A stretch of 64,000 nucleotides of DNA from Papaver somniferum (taxonomy: Eukaryota > Streptophyta > Magnoliopsida > Ranunculales > Papaveraceae). The notes beneath the pieces are model-generated. The model saw nothing but the letters and a program-made list of their open reading frames with translations, did not search any database and had not been told where the DNA came from. Every line of letters starts with the position of its first letter. Within the stretch, counting starts at the first letter, position 1. The stretch lies in contig NC_039362.1 in NCBI RefSeq assembly GCF_003573695.1, forward strand, positions 197,365,625-197,429,624. Direction: 5' to 3'. Made by a program: the position numbers and the translations under genes. Positions 1 through 9,359 of the stretch are shown here, one piece after another.

Positions 1-1319
1 CATGTTTGGGTATGGTTCATCCATATCTAAATATATATAGGTATATTTCATTTGTGTGTATCAAGCTAATACCATATACCGGTGGAGGTTGATTTCTTAA
101 TTTCTAAGAAGACTTAGCTTGAATCTTAAATCAGGGGTCATCTAACGGTGAATATTGGATGCTTTGTCGCGAAGCTATCTTACCTTTGATTGTAAGCAAC
201 CCTGATTTGAAAGGTTGTATAAGGGAGAACTCTAGCATCTAGGAAACCTAATCCCGACACTTCCATGTGTCCTAGTTGCAACTAAACTCGATTCTCCTTT
301 AACCTAGGTTTTCCAAAACCATTATTAGGTTAACGACTTGAAGACTTCATTTGGGATTCGTTAAACCAGATCCAACTATTTTCTCTGTAATTGTGTATTC
401 TGATCTTACTTGTTCTATCGTATTGAGTTTTATCTTCTCTAAGATTTACTCGAGATTTATCTCCTATAGGTAAGATATAAAAAGTAACCACAACAGTTCT
501 TCGTCTCATACTCTTGTGATTCCGCAATAAATTCTTCTGTTAATTAGTTAGGTTATTGTGAGGTGACTAATATTTCTAGGCTGCTCTTCGGGAGTATAAG
601 AACGGATTATTAGTTGATTCCTGTTCACCTTGATCTTTGTATCTAAAGACGGAATAAAAAGAATAAATGATAGACATATATGTGGAACACAAATTTTTTT
701 ATAAGTCTTCGACTTTGGGTCGTAACAAATCTTAGTTGTGGGTGTGATCAGCTAAGGAAATCAAGTGCGCAAAATCCAGCGTGGTTCTCGAGGCGTAAGG
801 AACGCGGCTGTACCTTAATCGGTGTGAGACTTGGTTAGGGCTCAACTACATTCCAGTATGAAATTAACTTATAGTAGGCTAGTGTCTGTAGAGGCTTAAT
901 ACAGTGTGGTATTCAAATCTGGACTAGGACCCGGGGTTTTTCTGCATTTGCGGTTTCCTCGTTAACAAAATTTCTGGTGTCTGTGTTATTTCTTTTCCGC
1001 ATTATATTTTTTTTATATATCATAGGTTATGCGTAGTTCAATAACAGTTGATAAATCCGACCTTGTTTGTTGGATATAACTTGATTGACACTTGGGAATT
1101 GGTCTTTGGTACCGTATAAGTTATTCCCAGATCAATCAGGCTCACGGATTTCTATCTGTTCGATTTGCTGATTATATTGAGAAAGAGTAAAAGCTCTTTG
1201 ATGTATTCCTTGATTGAGTCTCACTTTTAAGTTGGTGCTCTCGGAATCATATTGGAGTTTAGTCCATACATATTTCCGAACGAATTATTGGGTGTGGTTA
1301 TTATATCCCCGCTTTTTCA
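1..1319 (+). mobile_element. LTR (3' part) of a copia-type retrotransposon
   Basis: This non-coding stretch has the general layout I associate with a widespread plant copia LTR: a T-rich middle (about 930-1020) and an end at ccccgctttttca (1307-1319). In intact members that end is followed by a primer-binding site starting tggtatcagagc. Here it is followed at once by LINE coding sequence, so this is a solo LTR or the 3' end of an element lying to the left. Its 5' end is not seen. The family assignment rests on remembered sequence, not on a search. No coding frame longer than 65 codons is convincing. Confidence 0.5.
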
Positions 1320-2081
1320 GAATAAATTCCATAGATTTTTACCCCAAAGCCAGGCCTAATCTATGTAAACCTATGGACAAGGAGGTTTAGGTTTTAGATA
1401 TTCCCGCAAAGCAAATTCAGCAATGCTTGCTAAGGTTGCTTGGAGACTTATTAAGGAGAAAGATACCCCATGGGCAAAAAAACTTGGAGAATAAATATTT
1501 GAAGAATAAATCTCCAATAATAGTTAAACCTTCCAGGTGTAGTTCTTGGATTTGAAAATGTATCTGTAAAGGTTTAGCCTAATAGATCAGAATAGTATTT
1601 TGGAATTTATAGATGAAAAATTTATCAATATTTGGGAAGATAACTCTCTTTCCTGACTTGGGATGCAACCTAATTTCATTCTGCGATTCAGTAACTAAAA
1701 AGTGGAAAACCTCTCTTATCGTCTCACTGTTCCCAAACTCAGTAGCTAAGAAAATTATGTACATTAACTTGTTCACAGATAAAAATGAAAATTGAGAAAG
1801 GATACACTTAGATGGCCCTGAACTCCATCTGATGATTTTACAGTCAAATTTATGTACAATAAACTTAATGAAGTTAACCTAATTGCAAACACTTTGAATT
1901 TAACTGATCAATTTCGGAAGGATCTTTGGAAAATTGGAGTTTCCCAACGTGTTAAACTTTTTCCTTGGAAATGTTTACAAAATGTTGTTCTACCCAATGT
2001 TAGAATGTTTGGTATTAATTATCAAAGATATTTCCTGTAATTGTGTTTTTGGTTGTGATGAACCTAAAACAACAAAACATC
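1320..2081 (+). pseudogene. LINE-1, 5' piece: end of L1 reverse transcriptase and first half of zf-RVT
   Basis: Decayed L1-type LINE. Around 1370-1490 one frame reads YGQGGLGFR then ANSAMLAKVAWRLIKEKDT, the motif following the RT domain in plant L1 elements (GGLG..(N)xALLAKxxWRL). At 1852-2081 the start of the zf-RVT domain is readable (FRKDLWKIGVSQRVKLFPWK, then CNCVFGCDEPKTTKHLL after a frameshift). Several stops and frameshifts show it is dead. The RT core upstream is missing, replaced by the LTR at 1-1319. The zf-RVT domain is cut at 2081 by Copia-1 and resumes at 7491. Confidence 0.75.
2077..2081. repeat. Target-site duplication of Copia-1, left copy (acatc)
   Basis: The 5 bp acatc occur directly before the 5' LTR (2077-2081) and directly after the 3' LTR (7486-7490). 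Five base pairs is the usual duplication size for LTR retrotransposons. Confidence 0.95.
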
Positions 2082-2310
2082 TGTTGGAGAAAATATATTC
2101 TTGTTACTTATATTTCCTTAGTCTACTAGGTTTCCCAATTTACTAGGTCTTTCCTAAACTTAGTCTTACGTAAATATAGTTCTTTCCTAGAATATCTCTA
2201 TTTGTTGTAACCTATTTTGTTGTAAACTTCACTATACATATCAATGAGAATAAACAAAATATTCACTGTTGAAAAACCATAAACACTGTCTCCAAACTTT
2301 GATTTCTTCA
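2082..2310 (+). repeat. 5' LTR of Copia-1
   Basis: 229 bp, begins TGTTGGAG and ends TTCTTCA. It matches 7257-7485 at all but one position. It is short, as in several plant copia lineages. Confidence 0.95.
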
Positions 2311-2325
2311 TGGTATCTTCGTGCT
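2311..2325 (+). promoter_or_regulatory. Primer-binding site of Copia-1
   Basis: tggtatc follows the LTR with no spacer. Copia elements typically use the 3' end of initiator tRNA-Met (TGGTATCAGAGC). Only the first seven bases match here; the rest has drifted. Confidence 0.6.
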
Positions 2326-2614
2326 AGGTTTCTCTTTAGGTCCTCTTCTTCGCCTAAATATCCTTGCAAATCGAAGTTTCTTTCATCGTCAACAGCAAAC
2401 CAATCCATCTTCTAAATCGCTCCAACCAGTTTATAAACCAAACAAACACAAAAAAAAAAAAAAAAAAAAAACAGCAACGATTTCCTCCATCGTCAAGCAA
2501 TAGGGTCGTTGCTCTCTCAGTCCCACCAGCGACGCCTCTTCACCAGTCAAGCATCAGTGACGCTTCTCTATTTTCAGGCATCAACAACGTTTCCTACATC
2601 AGTTGACAGCATCC

Positions 2615-4243
2615 ATGGGAGACATTCCTGATCACTCTGTTGACACCAGCAACAATAACAAAGGTTCTTCTGATACTAATCCTCACCTTCATCCTTCTAG
2701 TCCTTATTATGTTCATCCAGCAGACAATCCTACCACTATTCTTTATCAACCCGTTCTCACAAGTGAAAACTATGCCACTTGGGTTCGTGGTTTTCGTAAG
2801 GCCTTAAGTGCCAAGGCCAAACTTGGCTACATCGATGGCACAATTGTTAAGCCAGAAATTTCAGCCGATATACCGTACTGGCAACGCTGCGATGATCTTG
2901 TCGGCAGTTGGGTTTGCAATTCTTGTGAACCCGCAATTGGCCGTAGTGTGATGTCTTTCGAAACTGCTCATGAGATGTGGATGGATTTGAAGAGCCGTTT
3001 TGATCAATCCAATGCAACAAAGTTATATGCAATCAAACAGTCCATTTCAACCTTGAAACAAGAACACCAGACTGTTGCTCAATATTACACACAACTCAAA
3101 ACTCTTTGGGATCAATTGGATTCTTTTCGGCCTCCCACTGCTTGCATCTGTAATGCTGGTAAGTCCATCCTTGAACACCATAACCAAGATCGTGCTATGG
3201 AGTTTTTACAGGGTCTTCAGGAGCACTTCTCTGCCTTGCGCAGTCATCTTCTGGTCATCGAACCATTGCCGTCGGCAGCGAAACTTTACAATCTTGTCAG
3301 GCAAGAGAAAGAGCAACAAGGCCTCAACTCTGCTGCTGTTCCTCTTCTTGACTCTGCGGCTTTGTCTGCTGCTCGCACAGACAATAGAAGCTACCGCAAT
3401 CCGTCCCAGTTTCGCCCTGTCCACAGCCAATCCAACGGAAACAAACGTCCACGACCCTTTTGCGATCATTGTAATCGGCATGGCCATACACGTCCGGTGT
3501 GCTGGAAGCTTCATGGTTACCCTACCAACGGCGGAAACGAGCCCTCCAAAGCCGCTGCTGTTGCTGCCAATCATGCCTTAGCTGCTGTCGCTTCTCCTGG
3601 CCAGCACTGCAACGCGTCTGTCATGCTCCCAGCTGCGCCTGTCACGTTCCCAGCAGCCCCTGCAATCACTGCCGAACAGTACCAGCAACTGCTCAACCTG
3701 CTGGCTCCACCACACAGCGCTGATGTCCCTTCTCCAGCATCCAACTTCGCTGGTAAGTCTCCTATCAACCGTCCCTCATTATTTGCTGCTCACGCCTGTT
3801 TGTGCACCTCTGGTACCGACTGTTTGTGCCCCTCTGCTCATTTGTGCAACGCTGATTTTTCCCTTATGCATACAACTCCAATTTGCAATTCTGTCTCAAT
3901 ATTGCCGTCTTTTCCCTCTTTGCCAAAAATATTGGCTTGTTCTCTATCTACTTGGATTGTCGATAGTGGTGCTACGCACCATATATGTTATTCTTTATCA
4001 TATTTCAATACTTATGCGTTGGTTGACAAACCAATTGAAGTCCAATTGTCAGATGGATCGTTTACCTCTGTGACTCATGTTGGTAATATTGATTTATCAC
4101 CTAAAATAAAATTACTAAACGTCCTTCATGTTCCCAGTTTTAAGTTCAATCTCATATCGGTTAGTCAATTAACGAAAACAACCAATTGTTGTATTAAATT
4201 TTCTCATGATTCGTGTGTCTTCCAGGACCTTCAAACGAACTAG
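2615..4243 (+). pseudogene. Copia-1 gag and protease
   Basis: From the ATG at 2615 one frame runs 542 codons to a TAG at 4241-4243. It begins with the copia Gag N-terminal region (TILYQPVLTSENYATWVRGF, about residues 41-60), continues through the UBN2-type Gag core (FETAHEMWMDLKSRFDQSN), a CCHC zinc knuckle (CDHCNRHGHTRPVCWKLHGYP minus its last residue, C-x2-C-x4-H-x4-C) and a retropepsin with the active site WIVDSGATHH. The TAG interrupts the normal Gag-Pol frame: the same frame continues after it with a short linker into the integrase zinc-binding domain. It could be a single mutation or a readthrough codon; mutation is likelier given the other lesions. Confidence 0.9.
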
Positions 4244-7243
4244 GAGATTGGATGGAGTAGGCGCATTGCCGGCCTATATCATTTTAGCTTCCGTCCTTCT
4301 GTTTTTTATTTTATTGCAAATAAGAGGCTAATGGATATGTGGCATTGCCGTTTAGGCCATCCCAGTGAGGATTGTTTTCGTTTCTTATCTTGCACTTTTA
4401 ATTTCATTGACTCCAAGAATATTCACTCTTGTATTGTGTGTCCCTTGGCTAAACAAACAAGGTTACCCTTTAATAAAAGTACTTCTTCTTCTTCTTATGC
4501 TTTCCAGTTAATTCATGCTGATCTTTGGGGACCATTTTCCGTGGCATCCTCTACGGGTGCCAGATATTTTCTCAACTTTGGTTGCTGATTATACTCGATG
4601 TACTGGGTTTATCTCATGGTTGCCAAATCAGAAACTCTAGTATGTTTACAGAAATTTTTCCAATTTGGGATTCGGCAATATGGTCACAAAATTGCTACCA
4701 TAACTTCTGGTACTCATACTACATTTATTCCACAACTTCAAACTTTTCGTTCTGATAATGGTTCTGAATTCAAATCTAAAGAACTTCAGTCTTGGTTTCA
4801 TCAGAATGGTATTTTACATCAAACAAGTTGTGTATACACACCTCAACAAAATGGAATTGTCGAACGTAAACATAGACATCTTCTTAATGTCGCTCGTGCA
4901 TTACGTTTTCAGTCTAATGTCCCTTTACAATTTTGGGGTGAATGCATATTGACTGCGGCATATTTAATCAACAAAATGCCGACCCCCGTCTTATCACACA
5001 AATCCCCTCATGAAATGCTATTGTCCACATTACCGTCTTATTCTCATTTACGGGTTTTTGGTTGCCTTTGTTTTGGTCGCAATCCACGTCCGTCTCACAA
5101 ATTCGATGCTCGTGCTAAACCGGGCATTTTTGTTGGCTACCCTTACAACCAGAAAGGCTACAAAATATATGACCTTGATTCCAAGACAATTTACATATCC
5201 AGAGATGTTGTGTTTCATGAAACACTTTTTCCTTTTCATGATATTGGTTCTCTTCCGCATTCAACTATCACCCATCATGCACGCGACTCTGATCTTGCGT
5301 TCTATGACTCCATTCTAACTCCCAATGGAGATAACTCTACTCAACCCTACTATTTCACAACCATCCCCGGCCCCAGTGGCACAGGACTCCCTTTTAAATT
5401 CTCGACATCCCTTATCTACCGCCGAAATGCCATCGCAAGATAATTCTGTGATGCAGACCAATTCCTCTACTTCGCAAACTGCGAATCATTCTCCTCCTCC
5501 ATCCTCATCACCAGCTTCTCCTGTGCCGGATATATCATCCTCACGGCCAAATCGTACAAAGTCCGCACCTTCGTACTTGAAGGATTATCACTGCAATCTT
5601 CCGAAATGCAATTCCACTTCGGTTTATCCAATGACTAAATATCTGTCGTTTGATAAATTTTCTCCAGCTCATAAAGCTTTCCTAGCTCAGGTTCTCCTTA
5701 CGGAGGAACCCAAAACATACTCACAGGCCAAACTATGCCCTAAATGGAGAGCAGCTATGGCCAAAGAAATTCTTGCTCTGCAGGCCAACGACACTTGGAT
5801 TCAGGTTGATCTTCCACCCGGTAAAGTGGCAATAGGCTGTAAATGGGTGTTTAAAATTAAATTTCATGCCGATGGTACAGTGGAACGATATAAAGCTCGC
5901 CTAGTGGCAAAAGGATACACTCAACAAGAGGGCATTGATTTTTATGACACTTTTGCTCCAGTTGCTAAACTCGTCACTATGCGTGTGCTATTATCCATTG
6001 CTGCCATTCGAGGATGGTCCCTTCATCAACTTGATGTCAACAATGCATTCCTTCAAGGCGATCTTGATGAAGAAATATACATGAAATTACCCCCTGGTTT
6101 AGGTTCTGCGGGTCCCTCCAAAGTTCTAAGATTAAAAAAATCTTTATATGGGCTGAAACAAGCTTCTAGGCAATGGTTTGCCAAATTTTCTTCGGTATTA
6201 CTAGCTGAAGGTTTCCAAAAATCGTTATGCGATAATTCTCTCTTCACTTATCATAAAGGGAATACTTCCATTTTTGTCCTTATTTATGTTGATGATATCA
6301 TTATCACCGGTACTGATAATATTTTCATCACCTCTCTCAAATCCAGACTCGCGTCTTATTTCTCAATCAAAGATTTGGGAAAATTACAATACTTCTTGGG
6401 CATCGAAGTTTCTCGTTCTTCCAAAGGTATTTTTCTTTGTCAAAGGAAGTACATTCTGGATATCCTAAAGGATTCTGGACTCACTGGAACGCGACTTCTT
6501 CTTTTCCTATGGATGCGCATCTAAAACTGACATACGAGGATGGTACGCCTTTACCAGATCCTAGTATTTATCGGCGCTTAATTGGTCGACTTTTATACCT
6601 TACAGTCACACGACCAGATATCACTTATGCAGTGAATTATTTAAGCCAATTTATGCAACGTCCTCATTCTTCACATCTGGATGCTGCTAATCATGTTTTA
6701 CGTTACCTTAAAGGTACTATTGGTCATGGAATTTTTCTGGCCTCTTCCACTCCTTTGATACTCAAAGGATATACCGACTCTGATTGGGCAGGCTGCCCGA
6801 TGACCCGCCGATCCACTAATGGATACCTTGTTACTATAGGTTCTAGCCCAGTTTCCTGGAAATCTAAAAAGCAACCCACAGTTGCTCGCTCTTCGGCTGA
6901 GGCTGAATATCGTGCTCTTGCACATTTAACTGCAGAACTACAATGGCTTCGTTATATGTTTCAGGATTTCCGAATTCCTTGTATTCTTCCAATAGTTGTT
7001 TCCTGTGACAGTCAGGCAGCTATTCACATTGCTCAAAATCCAGTATTTCACGAGAGGACGAAGCATATCGAAATTGATTGTTATTTCGTACGGGAGAAAC
7101 TACTCAACGGCTTAATCAAACCACAACATCTACCGTCTTCTGAACAGCTTGCAGATTTATTCACAAAACCTTTAGGTGTCAAGCAGTTTCAGCATTTGGT
7201 TAGCAAGTTGGGTATTCGTTCTGGATCGACTCCTCCAACTTGA
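4244..7243 (+). pseudogene. Copia-1 integrase, reverse transcriptase and RNase H
   Basis: Continuation of the polyprotein in copia order. The integrase has its HHCC finger (MWHCRLGHPS...CIVCPLAKQ, 4331-4470) and catalytic residues in IHADLWGPF, RSDNGSEF and NGIVERKHRH. The RT has LDVNNAFLQGDLDEEIYM and the catalytic YVDDIIITG. The RNase H has TDSDWAGCPMTRRSTNGY and ends at 7243. Lesions: a TGA at 4586-4588 inside a segment whose conserved residues lie in another frame (two compensating indels), a frameshift between 5325 and 5443, and another near 6490-6524. All catalytic motifs remain readable, so decay is slight. Confidence 0.9.
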
Positions 7244-7256
7244 GGGGGGGGGGGGG
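7241..7256 (+). promoter_or_regulatory. Polypurine tract of Copia-1
   Basis: tga followed by a run of 13 G directly abuts the 3' LTR. This is the expected site of plus-strand priming. A G homopolymer this long is also a likely place for sequencing error. Confidence 0.85.
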
Positions 7257-7485
7257 TGTTGGAGAAAATATATTCTTGTTACTTATATTTCCTTAGTCTA
7301 CTAGGTTTCCCAATTTACTAGGTCTTTCCTAAACTTAGTCTTACGTAAATATAGTTCTTTCCTAGAATATCTCTATTTGTTGTAACCTATTTTGTTGTAA
7401 ACTTCACTATATATATCAATGAGAATAAACAAAATATTCACTGTTGAAAAACCATAAACACTGTCTCCAAACTTTGATTTCTTCA
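7257..7485 (+). repeat. 3' LTR of Copia-1
   Basis: 229 bp, TGTTGG to TTCTTCA, differing from the 5' LTR only at 7412. It is followed by the right TSD acatc at 7486-7490. Confidence 0.95.
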
Positions 7486-7490
7486 ACATC

Positions 7491-8180
7491 TCCGCTTTCA
7501 CTGTCCTTTTTTGAAATCTGTTTGGTCTCTACCACCTTATTCAGTAGAGTTCAATTTTAACCCCTTGGATTATTTTCTAGATATTCGCAAAACATGGATG
7601 AAAAAACCTGTAGATCTCTTGCTCATTGAAAAGATGCAACAAAATGTGGAAAGAAAGATGCTACGAAGTCTTTCAAGGGAAACATGAGACATTTATGCAA
7701 GTAGCCTTAGCTAGAGAGAGAGACATGTACAATGTTGGACTATATATAAAAGCATTACAAAAAAAAAAGTTATTTATAGGAAAGAACCCGAAGTTTAGGT
7801 TCAACCTGATCTATATAATCACAAGATAAATATTGATGCTACTTGGATATCTGAGTCAATATCTTCTGGATTTACTCAAGTTTAGATGGATAATGTAGGC
7901 AAGTCGGAAGCAGGAAGAGTAGAGCCAACGCCAGCACCAAATCCAGAAGAAGCAGCGCTTTATGAGTTCTCCAGGCTTCACATTGGGCTTAAGAAATCAA
8001 CATCAACAATTGTGGATTGTGAACATTAGCATGATTTCCTTAATGAAATCAATTCTCAAATCCCATGGAGGAGTAAGGCCATTCTTGAAGAGGCAAAGAA
8101 GATTTCAAAGCCTTGTTAGATATTTTACGGTTTTGATTTTGTTCACTGAACAACAAATACAGTTGTTGATAGACTAGCTT
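7491..8180 (+). pseudogene. LINE-1, 3' piece: rest of zf-RVT and RNase H
   Basis: The LINE reading resumes directly after the Copia-1 TSD. At 7491-7620 the second half of zf-RVT is readable (FHCPFLKSVWSLPPYSVEF, DIRKTWMKKPVDLLLI). At 7828-7880 an RNase H start reads NIDATWISESISSGF, followed to about 8130 by PNPEEAALYEFSRLH, KKSTSTIVDCEH and PWRSKAILEEAKKISKP. This matches the C-terminal RNase H of plant L1 LINEs. Stops and frameshifts interrupt it. No poly-A tail is obvious; the 3' end is placed where similarity fades. Confidence 0.75.
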
Positions 8181-8886
8181 AAAGAAGCAAATTTTTAGTT
8201 TTTTGTATTTTGAATTGGTACACGAGCTCTACCCCTTATATTTTGTTATTTTTATCAGTAGAAAAATCTAATATCGAACTCACATGATATTAAGTGGCTT
8301 TACTAACTTTGTATCGGGCGGTTTCTAACACCCCAGAGTTAGCTTCTAATTTAATTTCTTAACTTACAAGAACAAAAAAGAAAGAAAAATACCTTAACTT
8401 TTAATATGTACGCATACAACTTGATAAAATGCAATGATGAGTGACTACAATGTTGGCATAGATGCGTGCATATATTGCTTGGGTTGTCACTTGTAGTCTG
8501 TCATCTTTAACAATAAATGTACCTGTCAAAACTGCTCAATCAACCCCTTATCGCTTCGTACATAAAAAAGAAAAACAAGCAAACAATTACAGCCATACAC
8601 ATTAATATCCACAAACCTAACAAAAAAAAGTTTAGTCCATTCAAACAAGTCAAACCATATTAGCCTAAAATATCAATTAACAACAAAATTATAACAATAA
8701 TTGAGCAGGTGAAGAATCACAATTAGATATTGTTGAATTATTGTACTTGTTTTACAACATGATAATCAATATTTGTATGTACAATTAGCTAGAAGTTATA
8801 TAACTGATTAAAATTCATCATCTCCTCCATAAACTCCGGTGTTCCTTACCGACAGACAATGAACGCTTTTCACACCATGCCCGACG
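8181..8886. other. AT-rich spacer, nothing recognised
   Basis: I see no coding frame, paired repeats or RNA gene here. The first part may be the 3' UTR of LINE-1. Confidence 0.5.
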
Positions 8887-9300
8887 TCAAAATTGAACGG
8901 CATAAAGGACATCGGAAACATCATCTCTACTACTCTTATTCACTGCCAAGTTCTTGCTTCCTCCGACGTTATGCTGCGGATTTTCATTAGTTGCTTGCTC
9001 ATGCTTTCCCATGCCATTCCATTTGATAGAACGCGTTGTTTTAATGGGTAACAGCAGATTAGGCTTCGTAGAGTACCGATACGTAGGAATATTTTCGATA
9101 TCGTCTTCTTTGTGAGCAGTACTGTGTTTAACTAGACGAAGATAGCAACAAAAAAGAAGAGACAGAAGAAACAGAGCAAAAAGAATAACAAGTATGACCA
9201 TCATGATTTCACCATCTTTTGCGAAACTCTTATCATTCGAGAACAGAAGTTGTTGCAGTTCTTCTCCGCTCATGCTAGGAGCCATGGAAGGTGACATCAC
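8887..9300 (-). CDS. Small single-pass membrane protein, hypothetical
   Basis: 137-codon ORF from an ATG at 9300 to a stop at 8887. Residues about 33-56 (MMVILVILFALFLLSLLFCCYL) minus the last two form a strongly hydrophobic segment, preceded by a short serine/methionine-rich N-terminus and followed by basic residues (RLVKH), which suggests a single transmembrane helix with a cytosolic C-terminal tail of about 80 polar residues. I do not recognise a family. The N-terminal layout resembles ATL-type RING-H2 ligases, but there is no RING cysteine/histidine pattern, so it could be a truncated relative or unrelated. No transposon flank claims it. It is a candidate host gene with no neighbour or transcript support. 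Confidence 0.4.
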   Translation of the reverse strand: MMSPSMAPSMSGEELQQLLFSNDKSFAKDGEIMMVILVILFALFLLSLLFCCYLRLVKHSTAHKEDDIENIPTYRYSTKPNLLLPIKTTRSIKWNGMGKHEQATNENPQHNVGGSKNLAVNKSSRDDVSDVLYAVQF

Positions 9301-9359
9301 GAACTTATCAGAAATATTATTACTATATTAGCAACTTAGCAACCGTTTTAATCCTCAAC

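Larger units (their letters stand above)
2082..7485 (+). mobile_element. Copia-1, complete Ty1/copia retrotransposon, 5.4 kb
   Basis: Complete element with two 229-bp LTRs (TGTTGG...TTCTTCA), a primer-binding site directly after the 5' LTR, gag, protease, integrase, RT and RNase H in copia order, a G-rich polypurine tract and a 5-bp TSD. The two LTRs differ by one substitution that I can see (C at 2237, T at 7412), so insertion was recent. The polyprotein is nevertheless broken by an in-frame TAG, a locally shifted segment and two further frameshifts. This copy cannot encode a full Gag-Pol and would have needed proteins from a relative. It sits inside the zf-RVT domain of LINE-1. Confidence 0.95.

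Noticed and set aside
1..1319. Endogenous pararetrovirus or viral remnant
   Set aside because: No viral coding motif; the layout and the end ccccgctttttca fit a copia LTR better.
3075..3581. 168-codon ORF overlapping copia gag
   Set aside because: Shadow frame of the recognised Gag-Pro sequence.
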